From contig JAEXLY010000179.1 in the NCBI GenBank assembly GCA_023444765.1, positions 1 through 18,235 on the forward strand: DNA of 18,235 nt. The letters are read 5' to 3'. The DNA comes from Pseudomonadota bacterium. Its GTDB lineage: Bacteria > Pseudomonadota > Gammaproteobacteria > Xanthomonadales > Xanthomonadaceae. Shown here in pieces: positions 1-8,300 of this stretch. Each line of letters opens with the position of its first letter. The stretch's first letter is position 1. Made by a program: the position numbers and the translations under genes. A model generated the notes under the pieces. The model saw nothing but the letters and a program-made list of their open reading frames with translations, was not told where the DNA came from and searched no databases.

Positions 1-26
1 CGGCCGGCGTTTCTTTCGAATGTTCC

Positions 27-40
27 TGTAAGCGATTACA
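27..40. promoter_or_regulatory. LacI-family-type palindromic operator upstream of the glucanase/ABC operon
   Basis: The sequence TGTAAGCGATTACA has 5-bp inverted arms (TGTAA/TTACA) around a central CG, the layout typical of LacI/GalR-family operators. It lies 15 bp before the ATG of the glucanase gene, so a bound repressor would sit at or just after the promoter. The right half, CGATTACA, is identical in a second site at 16683-16696, in front of the divergent beta-glucosidase and ABC-ATPase genes. No regulator gene is present in the window. The palindrome and the match are seen directly; assignment to a LacI-family protein is inference. Confidence 0.6.
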
Positions 41-55
41 AAGCAGTCCGCAGAC

Positions 56-1702
56 ATGTCCGACACGCTCCGACCCGGCCTTCGAGTCCTCTTCATGGCG
101 GCGCTGCTCCTGCTCGTCGCCTGCCAGCGCGAGGCGACGCAGCCGGAGGAACCCGCGGTCGCGCCGCCCAAGCCCGGCCCGATCCCGCAGATCGTGCTGC
201 CCGAACCCGATCCGCAGGCGGAAGAGCCGCCCGGACCGCCAGAGCTGCCGCCGCTGTTCCGCGACATCGAACGGCGCACATTCCAGTTCTTCTGGGACAC
301 CACCAGCGAGGCCAACGGGCTCACCCCGGACCGTTTCCCGTCGCGGCCGTTCGCCAGCATCGCCTCGGTCGGCTTCTCGCTCACCGCCTATCCGATCGGC
401 ATCGAGAACGGCTGGGTGAGCCGCACCCAGGCGGTGGACCGCACGCTGGTCACGCTGCAGTTCCTGGCCGGCGCGAAGATGGGTCCGCAGGCCACGGGCC
501 GCAGCGGCCACAAGGGCTTCTTCTATCACTTCCTCGACATGCAGACCGGGGCGCGCTACGACTCCTGGGTGGAGCTGTCGAGCGTGGACACCGCACTGCT
601 GTTGATGGGCGTGCTGTTCGCGCAGTCGTACTACACCGGCGACGATCCGCGCGAGATCGAGATCCGGCAACTGGCCGACCGCATCTACGGCCGCGTCGAG
701 TGGCCGTTCCTGCAGCAGCGGCCGCCGTTGATCTCCATGGGCTGGTACCCGGAAAGCGGCTTCATCAGCCACGACTGGCGTGGCTACAACGAGGCGATGC
801 TGGTCTACATCCTCGCGCTGGGTTCGCCCACGCACCCAGTCGAGCCCGAGGCATGGGAAGCGTGGACCCGCACCTACGAGCGCGACTGGGGCGTGTTCCA
901 GGGCCAGGAATACCTGAGCTTCGGCCCGCATTTCGGCCACCAGTACTCGCACGTGTGGATCGACTTCCGCGGCATCCGCGACGAGTACATGAAGAACCGC
1001 GGGATCGACTACTTCGAGAACAGCCGCCGCGCCACCTACGCCCAGCGCGCGTATGCGATCGACAACCCGATGGGCTGGGAAGACTACGGCCCCAACGTCT
1101 GGGGGCTCACCGCCAGCGACGGACCGCAGCGAACCACCCAGGAGTTCAAGGGCGAGCAGCGCGAGTTCCGGCATTACAGCGCGCGCGGCGCCGGGCTGTC
1201 GGACCGCTTCGACGACGGCACGATCGCGCCGACCGCCGCGATCGCCTCGATCGCATTCGCGCCGGAGATCGTGATTCCGGCGACCGAGGAGCTGTACGAG
1301 CGCTACGGCGAGTACCTGTACTCGAGCTACGGTTTCCTGGACGCGGTGAACCCGAGCTTCAAGTACGACGTCCCCCTCAAGACCGGGCGCCTGATTCCGG
1401 GTCGCGGATGGGTAGCCAGCGACTACATCGGGATCGACCAGGGCCCGATCCTGACCATGATCGCCAACTACCGCAACGATTTCGTCTGGAAGGTCATGCG
1501 CGGGAACCCGTACATCCGCAGGGGGCTGGAGCGCGCGGGCTTCACCGGCGGCTGGCTGGCGCCGCCAGGGGCTCCCGCCACCTCGGGCGAGCCGGACCCG
1601 GAAGCCGCCGCGGCCAGCGACATGGGCATGGCCCAGTCGCGCGCGCGTGCCGAGGAGAAGCCGCCTGCCGAGCCCCGGGCCTCCGATCCGCCGCCGCAGT
1701 AG
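56..1702 (+). CDS. PF10091 glucanase-type lipoprotein (GH144-like; often annotated 'glucoamylase')
   Basis: The 548-residue protein begins with a lipoprotein signal peptide. A hydrophobic run ends in the lipobox LVAC with the acceptor Cys23, and Gln at +2 does not signal inner-membrane retention, so an outer-membrane anchor is likely. A Pro/Glu-rich linker (about 24-65) precedes the globular PF10091 domain (about 66-500), recognisable from the block DWRGYNEAM (240-248, conserved Glu246) followed by YILALGSPTHP. A Pro/Ala/Glu-rich low-complexity tail closes the protein. PF10091 includes GH144 endo-beta-1,2-glucanases, and the same fold is found in cyclic beta-1,2-glucan synthases, so the old 'glucoamylase' label is probably misleading. 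It heads an apparent operon with a sugar-binding protein and two permeases, and follows the operator at 27-40. No strong Shine-Dalgarno sequence is visible. The family call is firm; the exact beta-1,2 linkage is inference. Confidence 0.88.
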   Translation: MSDTLRPGLRVLFMAALLLLVACQREATQPEEPAVAPPKPGPIPQIVLPEPDPQAEEPPGPPELPPLFRDIERRTFQFFWDTTSEANGLTPDRFPSRPFASIASVGFSLTAYPIGIENGWVSRTQAVDRTLVTLQFLAGAKMGPQATGRSGHKGFFYHFLDMQTGARYDSWVELSSVDTALLLMGVLFAQSYYTGDDPREIEIRQLADRIYGRVEWPFLQQRPPLISMGWYPESGFISHDWRGYNEAMLVYILALGSPTHPVEPEAWEAWTRTYERDWGVFQGQEYLSFGPHFGHQYSHVWIDFRGIRDEYMKNRGIDYFENSRRATYAQRAYAIDNPMGWEDYGPNVWGLTASDGPQRTTQEFKGEQREFRHYSARGAGLSDRFDDGTIAPTAAIASIAFAPEIVIPATEELYERYGEYLYSSYGFLDAVNPSFKYDVPLKTGRLIPGRGWVASDYIGIDQGPILTMIANYRNDFVWKVMRGNPYIRRGLERAGFTGGWLAPPGAPATSGEPDPEAAAASDMGMAQSRARAEEKPPAEPRASDPPPQ

Positions 1703-1780
1703 CGGGTCTGACAGAATGAGGATGGCCGTCGCCCGCATGTACGCTGGTGGGCCTTGTCGTTCCGCGAAGGGGCTTGGAGC

Positions 1781-3067
1781 TTGACGCGTTTCCGTGGGCC
1801 ATTGCTGCTTGCGCCGGTGCTCGCGGCGGCGCTCGCACTGCTGCTCGCCGCGTGCGCGCGGGACGAGGGTACGACGACGATCCGGTTCTGGGCGATGGGC
1901 CGCGAGGCCGAAGTCGTGGTGGAGCTGCTGCGCGAGTTCGAGCGCGAGCATCCCGGCATCCGGGTGGAGCTGCAGCAGATTCCCTGGACGGCCGCGCACG
2001 AGAAACTGCTGACCGCCTTCGCCGCGGATGGCCTGCCCGACGTCTGCCAGCTGGGCAACACCTGGATCGCCGAGTTCGCCACGCTCGACGCGCTTGAACC
2101 GGTCCAAGCCCGTGTGGACGCGTCGCCGGTCATCGACGAAGCCGACTATTTCCCCGGGATCTGGGCGACCAACGTGGTCGACGGCGTGCTGCGCGGCGTG
2201 CCCTGGTACGTGGACACGCGCCTGCTGTACTACCGCAAGGACCTGCTGGCGGAGGCGGGCGTGGAGGCGCCGCCGCGCACCTGGACGGAGTGGGAGCAGG
2301 CGATGGCGGCGATCGTCCGCACCGGGCCGCCCGGGCGCCACGCCGTGCTGCTGCCGCTCAACGAGTTCGAACCGCAACTGTCGCTGGCGTTGCAGACCGG
2401 CGACCCGCTGCTGCGCGATGACGGTGGACGCGGCAACTTCAGCGGGCCGGGGTTCCGGCAGGCGCTCGCCTTCTATGCGGGGATCTTCGAGCGGGGCTGG
2501 GCGCCGGCAGTGTCGGAGACGCAGATCTCGAACGTGTGGGACGAGTTCTTCCGCGGCTCATACGCCTTCTACCTGTCCGGGCCCTGGAACATCCGCGAGT
2601 TCCGCCGCCGGCAGCCGCCTGGACTCGCCGACGCCTGGGGCACCATGCCGCTGCCCGGCCCGCAAGGACCCGGAGGGGGGATCGCCGGTGGTACCAGCCT
2701 GGTGCTGTTTCGCGCCTCGCAGAACAAGGACGCGGCCTGGCAACTGGTCGAGTTCCTGTCGCGCCCGGCGATCCAGCAGCGCTTCCACGCGATCATCGGC
2801 GACCTGCCGCCACGGCGCACCACGTGGACGCATCCGGCCCTGGCCGGCGACGAACTGTCGCGCGCGTTCCGCGAGCAGCTCGAGAGCGTGCATCCGACGC
2901 CGCAGGTGCTGGAGTGGGAGCGGATCGCGCAGGAGATGCGCCTTGCGACCGAGCGGGTGGTGCGCGGCGGGCAGTCGCAGGACGCGGCGGTCCGGCAACT
3001 CGATGCGAGGGTGGATGCCATCCTGGAGAAGCGCAGGTGGGTGCGGGACCAGGAGACGGAGCAGTGA
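1781..3067 (+). CDS. Sugar ABC transporter substrate-binding lipoprotein
   Basis: This is a family-1 extracellular solute-binding protein of the MalE/UgpB type that would capture an oligosaccharide for import. The preferred start is TTG at 1781, preceded by GAAGGGG eight bases upstream; it gives a compact 25-residue signal peptide ending in the lipobox LAAC (428 residues in total). A longer version from TTG 1754 is possible; no ATG exists in frame near the N-terminus. Recognisable features are IRFWAMG at the start of lobe 1, the family pattern EFEREHPGIRVELQQIPW, and the GGTSLVLF stretch near the hinge. Cys25 is followed by Ala, so no inner-membrane retention signal is seen. The gene follows the glucanase by under 80 bp and precedes the permeases, consistent with one transcript. 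The ligand cannot be read from sequence; context favours a gluco-oligosaccharide. Confidence 0.88.
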   Translation: MTRFRGPLLLAPVLAAALALLLAACARDEGTTTIRFWAMGREAEVVVELLREFEREHPGIRVELQQIPWTAAHEKLLTAFAADGLPDVCQLGNTWIAEFATLDALEPVQARVDASPVIDEADYFPGIWATNVVDGVLRGVPWYVDTRLLYYRKDLLAEAGVEAPPRTWTEWEQAMAAIVRTGPPGRHAVLLPLNEFEPQLSLALQTGDPLLRDDGGRGNFSGPGFRQALAFYAGIFERGWAPAVSETQISNVWDEFFRGSYAFYLSGPWNIREFRRRQPPGLADAWGTMPLPGPQGPGGGIAGGTSLVLFRASQNKDAAWQLVEFLSRPAIQQRFHAIIGDLPPRRTTWTHPALAGDELSRAFREQLESVHPTPQVLEWERIAQEMRLATERVVRGGQSQDAAVRQLDARVDAILEKRRWVRDQETEQ

Positions 3068-3151
3068 GCATGGCGGTGGCCGGGAGGCGGGACAGGGCGA
3101 AGGCCGGCCTGCGCGCTTTCCCCTGTGGCTGCCTGACGGCGGCAGGCTTAC

Positions 3152-4036
3152 ATGCGCATGCAGCGTAAGCTCGCCGCTTGGATCTTCGTCGCGCCCGCGC
3201 TGATCGTGCTGGGCGTGTTCTTCGGGCTGCCGGTGCTTGCGGCGCTGCTGCTGAGCCTCACCGACTTCGACCTGTATGCGCTCGCGGACCCGGCCCACCT
3301 GCGCTTCGTCGCGCTCGGCAACTACCTCGACCTCCTGCGCACCCCGATGTTCTGGAAGGCGCTGGGCAATACCGTGTACTTCGTCGCGGTGGGCGTGCCC
3401 CTGTCGATCGCGGTCTCGCTGTTCGCGGCGCTGCTGCTCAACTCGCCGCTGGCCCGGATGCGCGCGCTGTTCCGCACTGCGCTGTTCGCGCCGGTCGTGA
3501 CCACCCTGGTGGCGGTGGCGGTCATCTGGCGCTACCTGTTCCACACCGGCTACGGCCTGGTCAACTGGGCGCTCGGACACCTGGGCATCGCGCCGGTGGA
3601 CTGGTTCGGCGATCCGCGCTGGGCGATGCCGGCGATCATGCTGTTCGCCGTGTGGAAGAACTTCGGCTACAACATGGTGATCCTGCTCGCCGGGCTGCAG
3701 GCCATCCCCCGGGAGCTGTACGAAGCCGCGCGCATCGACGGCGCGTCGCGCTGGCGGCAGTTGCTGCACATCACCTTGCCGCAGCTGGGGCCGGTGCTGC
3801 TGGTGGTGGGAGTGATCACCATATCGGGCTACTTCCAGCTGTTCGCCGAACCCTACGTCATGACCCGCGGCGACCCGCTGCAGAGCACGGTCAGCGTGCT
3901 GTACTACATGTTCGAGGAAGGCTTCAAATGGTGGAACCTGGGGCGCGCCTCGGCGGTGGCATTCGTGCTATTCCTGGTCATCCTCGCCGCGACCGCGCTG
4001 CTTCTGCGGGCCGGCCGCCGCAGGGGGCTGGTATGA
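3152..4036 (+). CDS. Sugar ABC transporter permease (MalF/UgpA type)
   Basis: A 294-residue integral inner-membrane protein with about six hydrophobic segments. It forms one half of the CUT1-type import channel. The cytoplasmic coupling (EAA) loop is clear at residues 191-210, beginning EAARIDGAS and ending HITLP; it docks the ATPase. The size and the short N-terminus (MRMQRKLAAWIFVAPAL) match CUT1 family members that lack the extra MalF periplasmic domain. ATG 3152 has a weak GGCAGG element upstream; ATG 3158 is a possible alternative. The 84-bp gap after the binding-protein gene contains a small inverted repeat (GCCTG/CAGGC) overlapping this Shine-Dalgarno region. The stop codon overlaps the next start as ATGA, so the two permeases are translationally coupled. 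Confidence 0.92.
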   Translation: MRMQRKLAAWIFVAPALIVLGVFFGLPVLAALLLSLTDFDLYALADPAHLRFVALGNYLDLLRTPMFWKALGNTVYFVAVGVPLSIAVSLFAALLLNSPLARMRALFRTALFAPVVTTLVAVAVIWRYLFHTGYGLVNWALGHLGIAPVDWFGDPRWAMPAIMLFAVWKNFGYNMVILLAGLQAIPRELYEAARIDGASRWRQLLHITLPQLGPVLLVVGVITISGYFQLFAEPYVMTRGDPLQSTVSVLYYMFEEGFKWWNLGRASAVAFVLFLVILAATALLLRAGRRRGLV

Positions 4037-4866
4037 GCCTGGTCGGGCGCACGCGCTGGCAATCGATGCAGGTCAACGGCGCGCTGATGTTCCTGGCCGT
4101 GCTCAGCCTGGCGCCGCTGCTGTGGATGCTGTCTGTCTCGCTGATGCCACGCGGCGAGGCCAGCCAGTTCCCGCCGCCCTTCCTGCCATCGCAGCCCACC
4201 CTCGAGGGCTACCGCGATCTGTTCGCCACCGCCGGCCTCGGCCGCAATTTCGCCAACAGCCTGCTGGTGTCTGCCGCCATCACCGCGCTGTCGCTGCTGC
4301 TCAACACCATGGCCGGCTACGCCTTCGCCAAGCTCCGTTTCGCCGGGCGCGAACGCATGTTCCAGCTGCTGCTGGCCGCGCTGGTGGTCCCGGCGCAGGT
4401 GGCGATGCTGCCGCTGTTCCTGATGATGAAACAGCTCGGGCTTGTGAACAGTTACTGGGGCGTGCTCGTGCCCGGCATGGCGTCGGTGTTCGGCATCTTC
4501 CTGGTGCGCCAGTACGCGCGCAGCATTCCCGACGCGCTGATCGAGGCCGCGCGCATCGACGGCGCGGGCGAACTGCGCATCTTCTTCCGGATCGTGCTGC
4601 CGCTGCTCAAGCCGGTACTGGTGACGCTGGCCACGTTCACCTTCATGGGCGCCTGGAACGATTTCATGTGGCCGCTGATCGTGCTGACCGACCAGCAGCA
4701 CTACACCCTGCCAGTGGCGCTCGCCGCGCTGTCGCGCGAGCACATCATGGAGGTCGAGTTGATGATGGCGGGCGCGGTGGTCACGGTGCTGCCGGTGCTG
4801 CTGCTGTTCCTGCTGCTGCAGCGCTACTACATCCAGGGACTGCTGCTGGGAAGCGTGAAAGGGTGA
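4033..4866 (+). CDS. Sugar ABC transporter permease (MalG/UgpE type)
   Basis: This 277-residue membrane protein is the second half of the importer channel. It starts with an ATG inside the ATGA overlap with the upstream permease gene; longer in-frame extensions upstream are only the shadow of that gene. Typical CUT1 MalG-type features are present: a cytoplasmic N-terminus, a first helix around 16-37, the segment NSLLVSAAITALSLLLNTMAGYAFA (written here only as a landmark at about 75-99), and an EAA loop at 171-190 (EAARIDGAG to RIVLP) nearly matching that of its partner. The family C-terminal motif QRYYIQGLLLGSVKG is intact. No ATPase gene follows; the probable ATPase lies about 12 kb away at 16801. 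The palindrome array begins a few bases after the stop codon. Confidence 0.92.
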   Translation: MSLVGRTRWQSMQVNGALMFLAVLSLAPLLWMLSVSLMPRGEASQFPPPFLPSQPTLEGYRDLFATAGLGRNFANSLLVSAAITALSLLLNTMAGYAFAKLRFAGRERMFQLLLAALVVPAQVAMLPLFLMMKQLGLVNSYWGVLVPGMASVFGIFLVRQYARSIPDALIEAARIDGAGELRIFFRIVLPLLKPVLVTLATFTFMGAWNDFMWPLIVLTDQQHYTLPVALAALSREHIMEVELMMAGAVVTVLPVLLLFLLLQRYYIQGLLLGSVKG

Positions 4867-4872
4867 GCCGCA

Positions 4873-4923
4873 GCGCCTGCGAGCCACCGGCTCGCGCTGC
4901 GACGAACGCCCGGCCATGGATGG
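4873..4923 (+). repeat. 51-bp perfect direct repeat, copy 1
   Basis: This copy is identical base for base to 4993-5043, exactly 120 bp away. It contains the GCGAGCC/GGCTCGC hairpin and the left arm plus centre of the palindrome at 4908-4929. Here the palindrome is complete: ten-base arms, GCCCGGCCAT and ATGGCCGGGC, flank a GG centre. Confidence 0.9.
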
Positions 4924-4929
4924 CCGGGC
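4908..4929. terminator. Strong hairpin 40 bp after the permease operon (possible terminator/mRNA 3' end)
   Basis: A perfect palindrome with ten-base arms lies about 40 bp downstream of the last permease stop codon. As RNA it would form at least eight GC pairs closed by an AUGGAU loop. No U-tract follows, so it is not a canonical intrinsic terminator; it could define or protect the 3' end of the glucanase/ABC transcript. It is part of the repeat array. Confidence 0.35.
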
Positions 4930-4992
4930 AGGGTTGCCCCGAGACCGTCATGTCGCGCCATGGATGGCGCCACTCCAATGATTGCGCCACGC

Positions 4993-5043
4993 GCGCCTGC
5001 GAGCCACCGGCTCGCGCTGCGACGAACGCCCGGCCATGGATGG
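4993..5043 (+). repeat. 51-bp perfect direct repeat, copy 2
   Basis: This is the second identical copy. Identity stops immediately after the CCATGGATGG core. The right arm then reads TGGTGC instead of CCGGGC, so the large palindrome of copy 1 is broken here. A perfect 51-bp identity next to diverged flanks suggests a recent duplication or gene conversion. Confidence 0.9.
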
Positions 5044-5365
5044 TGGTGCAGGGCGATCCAGCACCCTGCGGTTCCGCCATGGATGGCGGCACGCAAACAG
5101 GGGCGCCACGCACGCTTGCGGGGCACTGCCGCGCGGTGGCGGAAACGCCCCGCGCTGCGCGGGACGGGACCGGCTGGGCAGGGGTTTCCCCGCGCGCGAT
5201 GTCGCGCCATGCATGGGCGACACCGCGAACAGCTACGCGATGCCCGCTCGCCGGGCCATTGGACAGGCGCCAGGAAGGACGTCTCCGCACGCCGCCTCGC
5301 AGTTCGCGCCCTGTCACAATTCCAGCTCGGATCTCCCCCCCGTGGCCTGCATGGACCACGCTCCC

Positions 5366-8300
5366 ATGACTGATCGCCGTTCCGCCATGTACACGCGCCC
5401 TGTGCGCATCCTCGCCAAAGCGCTGCTTGCGTTCGCCGCCTGCGCGTCGGCTGCCACCGTCGCCGCGGCGCCGCATGTGGCGGACGAGGCCGTCTTCGTT
5501 CCCGAACCTCCGCGCCTGCTCGACGGTTTCGAGGACGCTGCGCCCTGGCGCGTCGTCGCCTCCGACCAGGTCAGCGGCAGCGTGCGCACGGCCGCCGGCG
5601 CGCAGGGGCGGGCGCTGTGCCTGGACTACGATTTCAACGGCGTGTCCGGGCACGTCGGCATCCAGCGCGATCTGCCGATGACCTATCCGGACAACTACCG
5701 CTTCTCGTTCCAGCTGCAGGGCGACTCGCCCGACAACGACCTGCAGTTCAAGCTGGTCGATGCCAGCGGCGACAACGTGTGGTGGGTGAACCGGTCCCGC
5801 CACCGCTTTCCGCGCCAGTGGACGCCGGTGCAGTACCGGCGCCGCCACATCGACAAGGCATGGGGCCCTGGGCCGGATCGGGTCCTGCGCAGCAGCGCCA
5901 GGCTCGAGTTCACCGTCTACAACAACGCCGGCGGACGCGGCAGCGTGTGCTTCGACACCCTGACGTTCGAAGTCCTTCCCGCCATGGACGACAGTCCGCT
6001 GCGGGCCAGCGCCATCGCGACGGCCGGTGACGCGACCCTGGCCGTCGACGGGTCGACGGCGACCGCGTGGAATGCGGACGTGTCGCCGCTGCCGCAGCGC
6101 CTGGTCCTTGACCTCGGACAGGTGCGCGAGTTCGGCGGACTGTGGCTGCGCTGGAACGGCGGACTGCACGCCTCCCGCTACCGGGTGTCGCTGTCGGACG
6201 ATGGCGCGGTCTGGCGCGATGTGCGCCGGGTGGAGCAGGGCGACGGCGGCGAAGACTGGATCGCACTGCCCGAGTCCGAGGCACGCTACGTCGCCCTCGA
6301 CCTCCTCGACGGACCCGGCCAGCGGTATGCCCTGGCGGAGATCGCCGTGCAGCCGCTGGCGTTCGCTGCCAGCGACAACGACTTCATCGCCGCGATCGCC
6401 GCGCGGTCGCGCACGGGGCTGTATCCGCGCGGCTTCAGTGGCCAGCAACCGTACTGGACGATCCTCGGACTCGACGGAGGCACCCAGCAGGGCCTGATCG
6501 GCGAGGATGGCGCGATCGAGGTGGCCCGCGGCGGTTTCAGCGTCGAGCCCTTCGTGCTGGTCGATGGCGCGCTCGTCACCTGGCACGACGTCCGTACCCG
6601 CCAGTCGCTGCAGGAAGGCTACCTGCCGATCCCGGGCGTGCACTGGGCGCGCGACGACCTGCAGCTGGACATCACCGCCTTCGCCCACGGCGACGCGGAC
6701 AGTTCGCGCCTGGTCGCCCGCTACCGCCTGTCCAACCCGGGTGGGAAGGCGCGCGACTACACGCTGGCGCTGGCGGTGCGGCCGTTCCAGGTCAATCCGC
6801 CGAGCCAGTTCCTCAACACGCGCGGCGGCGTCAGCCAGATCCGGGCACTGTCCATCGACGGCGGCACGGTCTCGGTCGACGGGCGGCCGCGCGTCTTCGC
6901 CAAGCAGCTGCCCACCACCGCGTTCGCCACCACCTTCGACGCCGGAATGGCCGTCTCGCACCTGCACGAGCGGCGCCCGCCCGCGTCCCGGAGCGTCGTC
7001 GACCCGGTGGGGCTGGCCTCCGGCGCGCTGCTGTACCGCATGCGCCTTGCCCCCTGGGAGACGCGCACCATCGACATCATGGTGCCGATGACCGGCCACG
7101 CCGCCCTCGCGCGGCGCTGGTGGGACGCGGCGGCGCTGCAGGCCGAGACTGCGGACCTGTGGCGCGGCAGGCTCGACCAGGTCGTGCTGCAGGTGCCGCC
7201 CGCAGGCCAGGCGCTGGCCGACACGCTGCGCACCTCGCTGGCGCACATGCTGGTATCGCGCATCGGGCCGCGCTTGCAGCCGGGAACGCGCTCCTACTCG
7301 CGCAGCTGGATCCGGGACGGCGCGATGATCTCCGAAGCACTGCTGCGGATGGGGCGCCCCGAGGTCGTGCGCGAGTACCTGGAATGGTATGCGCCCTACC
7401 AGTTCGACAGCGGCAAGGTGCCGTGCTGCGTCGACGACCGCGGCAGCGACCCTGTGCCGGAGAACGACAGCCACGGCCAGCTGATCTTCACCGTCGCCGA
7501 GTACTGGCGCTACACCGGCGACGACGACTTCCTCGCCCGCATGTGGCCGCATGTCGAAGGCGCGTACCGCTACATGGAGCAGCTGCGCCTGTCCGAGCGC
7601 ACCGCGTCCAACCGCCGGGTGAACCCCGCCTTCTACGGGATGATGCCGGCCTCGATCAGTCACGAGGGTTACTCGGCCAAGCCGATGCATTCGTACTGGG
7701 ACAACTTCTGGACCCTGCGCGGCTACAAGGATGCGGTGCTGATCGCGCAGGCGCTCGGGCGCGAGCAGGATGCCAGGCGCATGGCCGCCTCGCGCGACCG
7801 GTTCCATGGCGACCTGGTGGATTCGCTGCGGGCGGCGACCCGCCTGCACGGGATCGACTTCCTGCCCGGCGCCGCCGAACTCGGCGACTTCGACCCCACC
7901 TCCACCACCATCGCGCTCGCGCCGGGCGGCGAACAGGAGCGCCTGCCGCAGGACCTCCTGCACGGCACCTTCGAGCGCTACTGGCAACACTTCGGCGCGC
8001 GTCGCGACGGCACGCTCGCATGGACGGACTACTCGCCCTACGAGTGGCGCAACGTGGGTGCCTTCATCCGCCTGGGATGGCGCGAGCGCGCCAACGAGGC
8101 GGTGGAATGGTTCTTCGCCGACCGCGCGCCGCAGGCCTGGAACCAGTGGGGCGAGGTGGTTTCGCGCACGCCGCGCACGCCCTTCTTCCTCGGCGACCTC
8201 CCGCATGCCTGGGTCGGGTCGGATTTCGTGCGCGCGGCGCTGGACATGTTCGCCCACCCGCGCGAGCGGGACGACAGCCTGGTGCTCGCCGCAGGCGTGC

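Larger units (their letters stand above)
4873..5223. repeat. Three-unit (about 120 bp each) tandem array of REP-like palindromes
   Basis: No credible gene lies between 4867 and 5365. Instead there are three head-to-tail units of about 120 bp: 4873-4992, 4993-about 5110 and about 5111-5223, the last strongly diverged. Units 1 and 2 each carry three palindromes: GCGAGCC-ACC-GGCTCGC (4879-4895, repeated at 4999-5015), a CCATGGATGG-centred one with GC arms (4908-4929; broken at 5028-5049), and a second CCATGGATGG-centred one (4955-4970; 5074-5089). In the last kind the arms differ, GCG/CGC in one copy and CCG/CGG in the other, but still pair, as in covarying hairpins. Unit 3 retains GCGGGGC/GCCCCGC (5118-5124/5147-5153) and TGTCGC/GCGACA (5200-5205/5217-5222). 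Placement after an operon suggests a role in termination or mRNA protection. Bases 5224-5365, up to the next gene, show no clear promoter or other element. Confidence 0.75.

Noticed and set aside
56..1702. Starch-degrading glucoamylase (GH15) role for the first gene
   Set aside because: The conserved block is PF10091, not GH15. Characterised GH144 relatives cut beta-1,2-glucan, and the neighbouring GH1 enzyme is a beta-glucosidase.
4873..5223. Repeats considered as a CRISPR array
   Set aside because: Only two exact copies at 120-bp spacing; the intervening sequence is itself related and palindromic rather than unique spacers; no cas gene is present.
4960..5373. Small open frames within the palindrome array
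   Set aside because: They cross several hairpins and repeat copies, have no ribosome-binding site, and their codon content follows the repeats.
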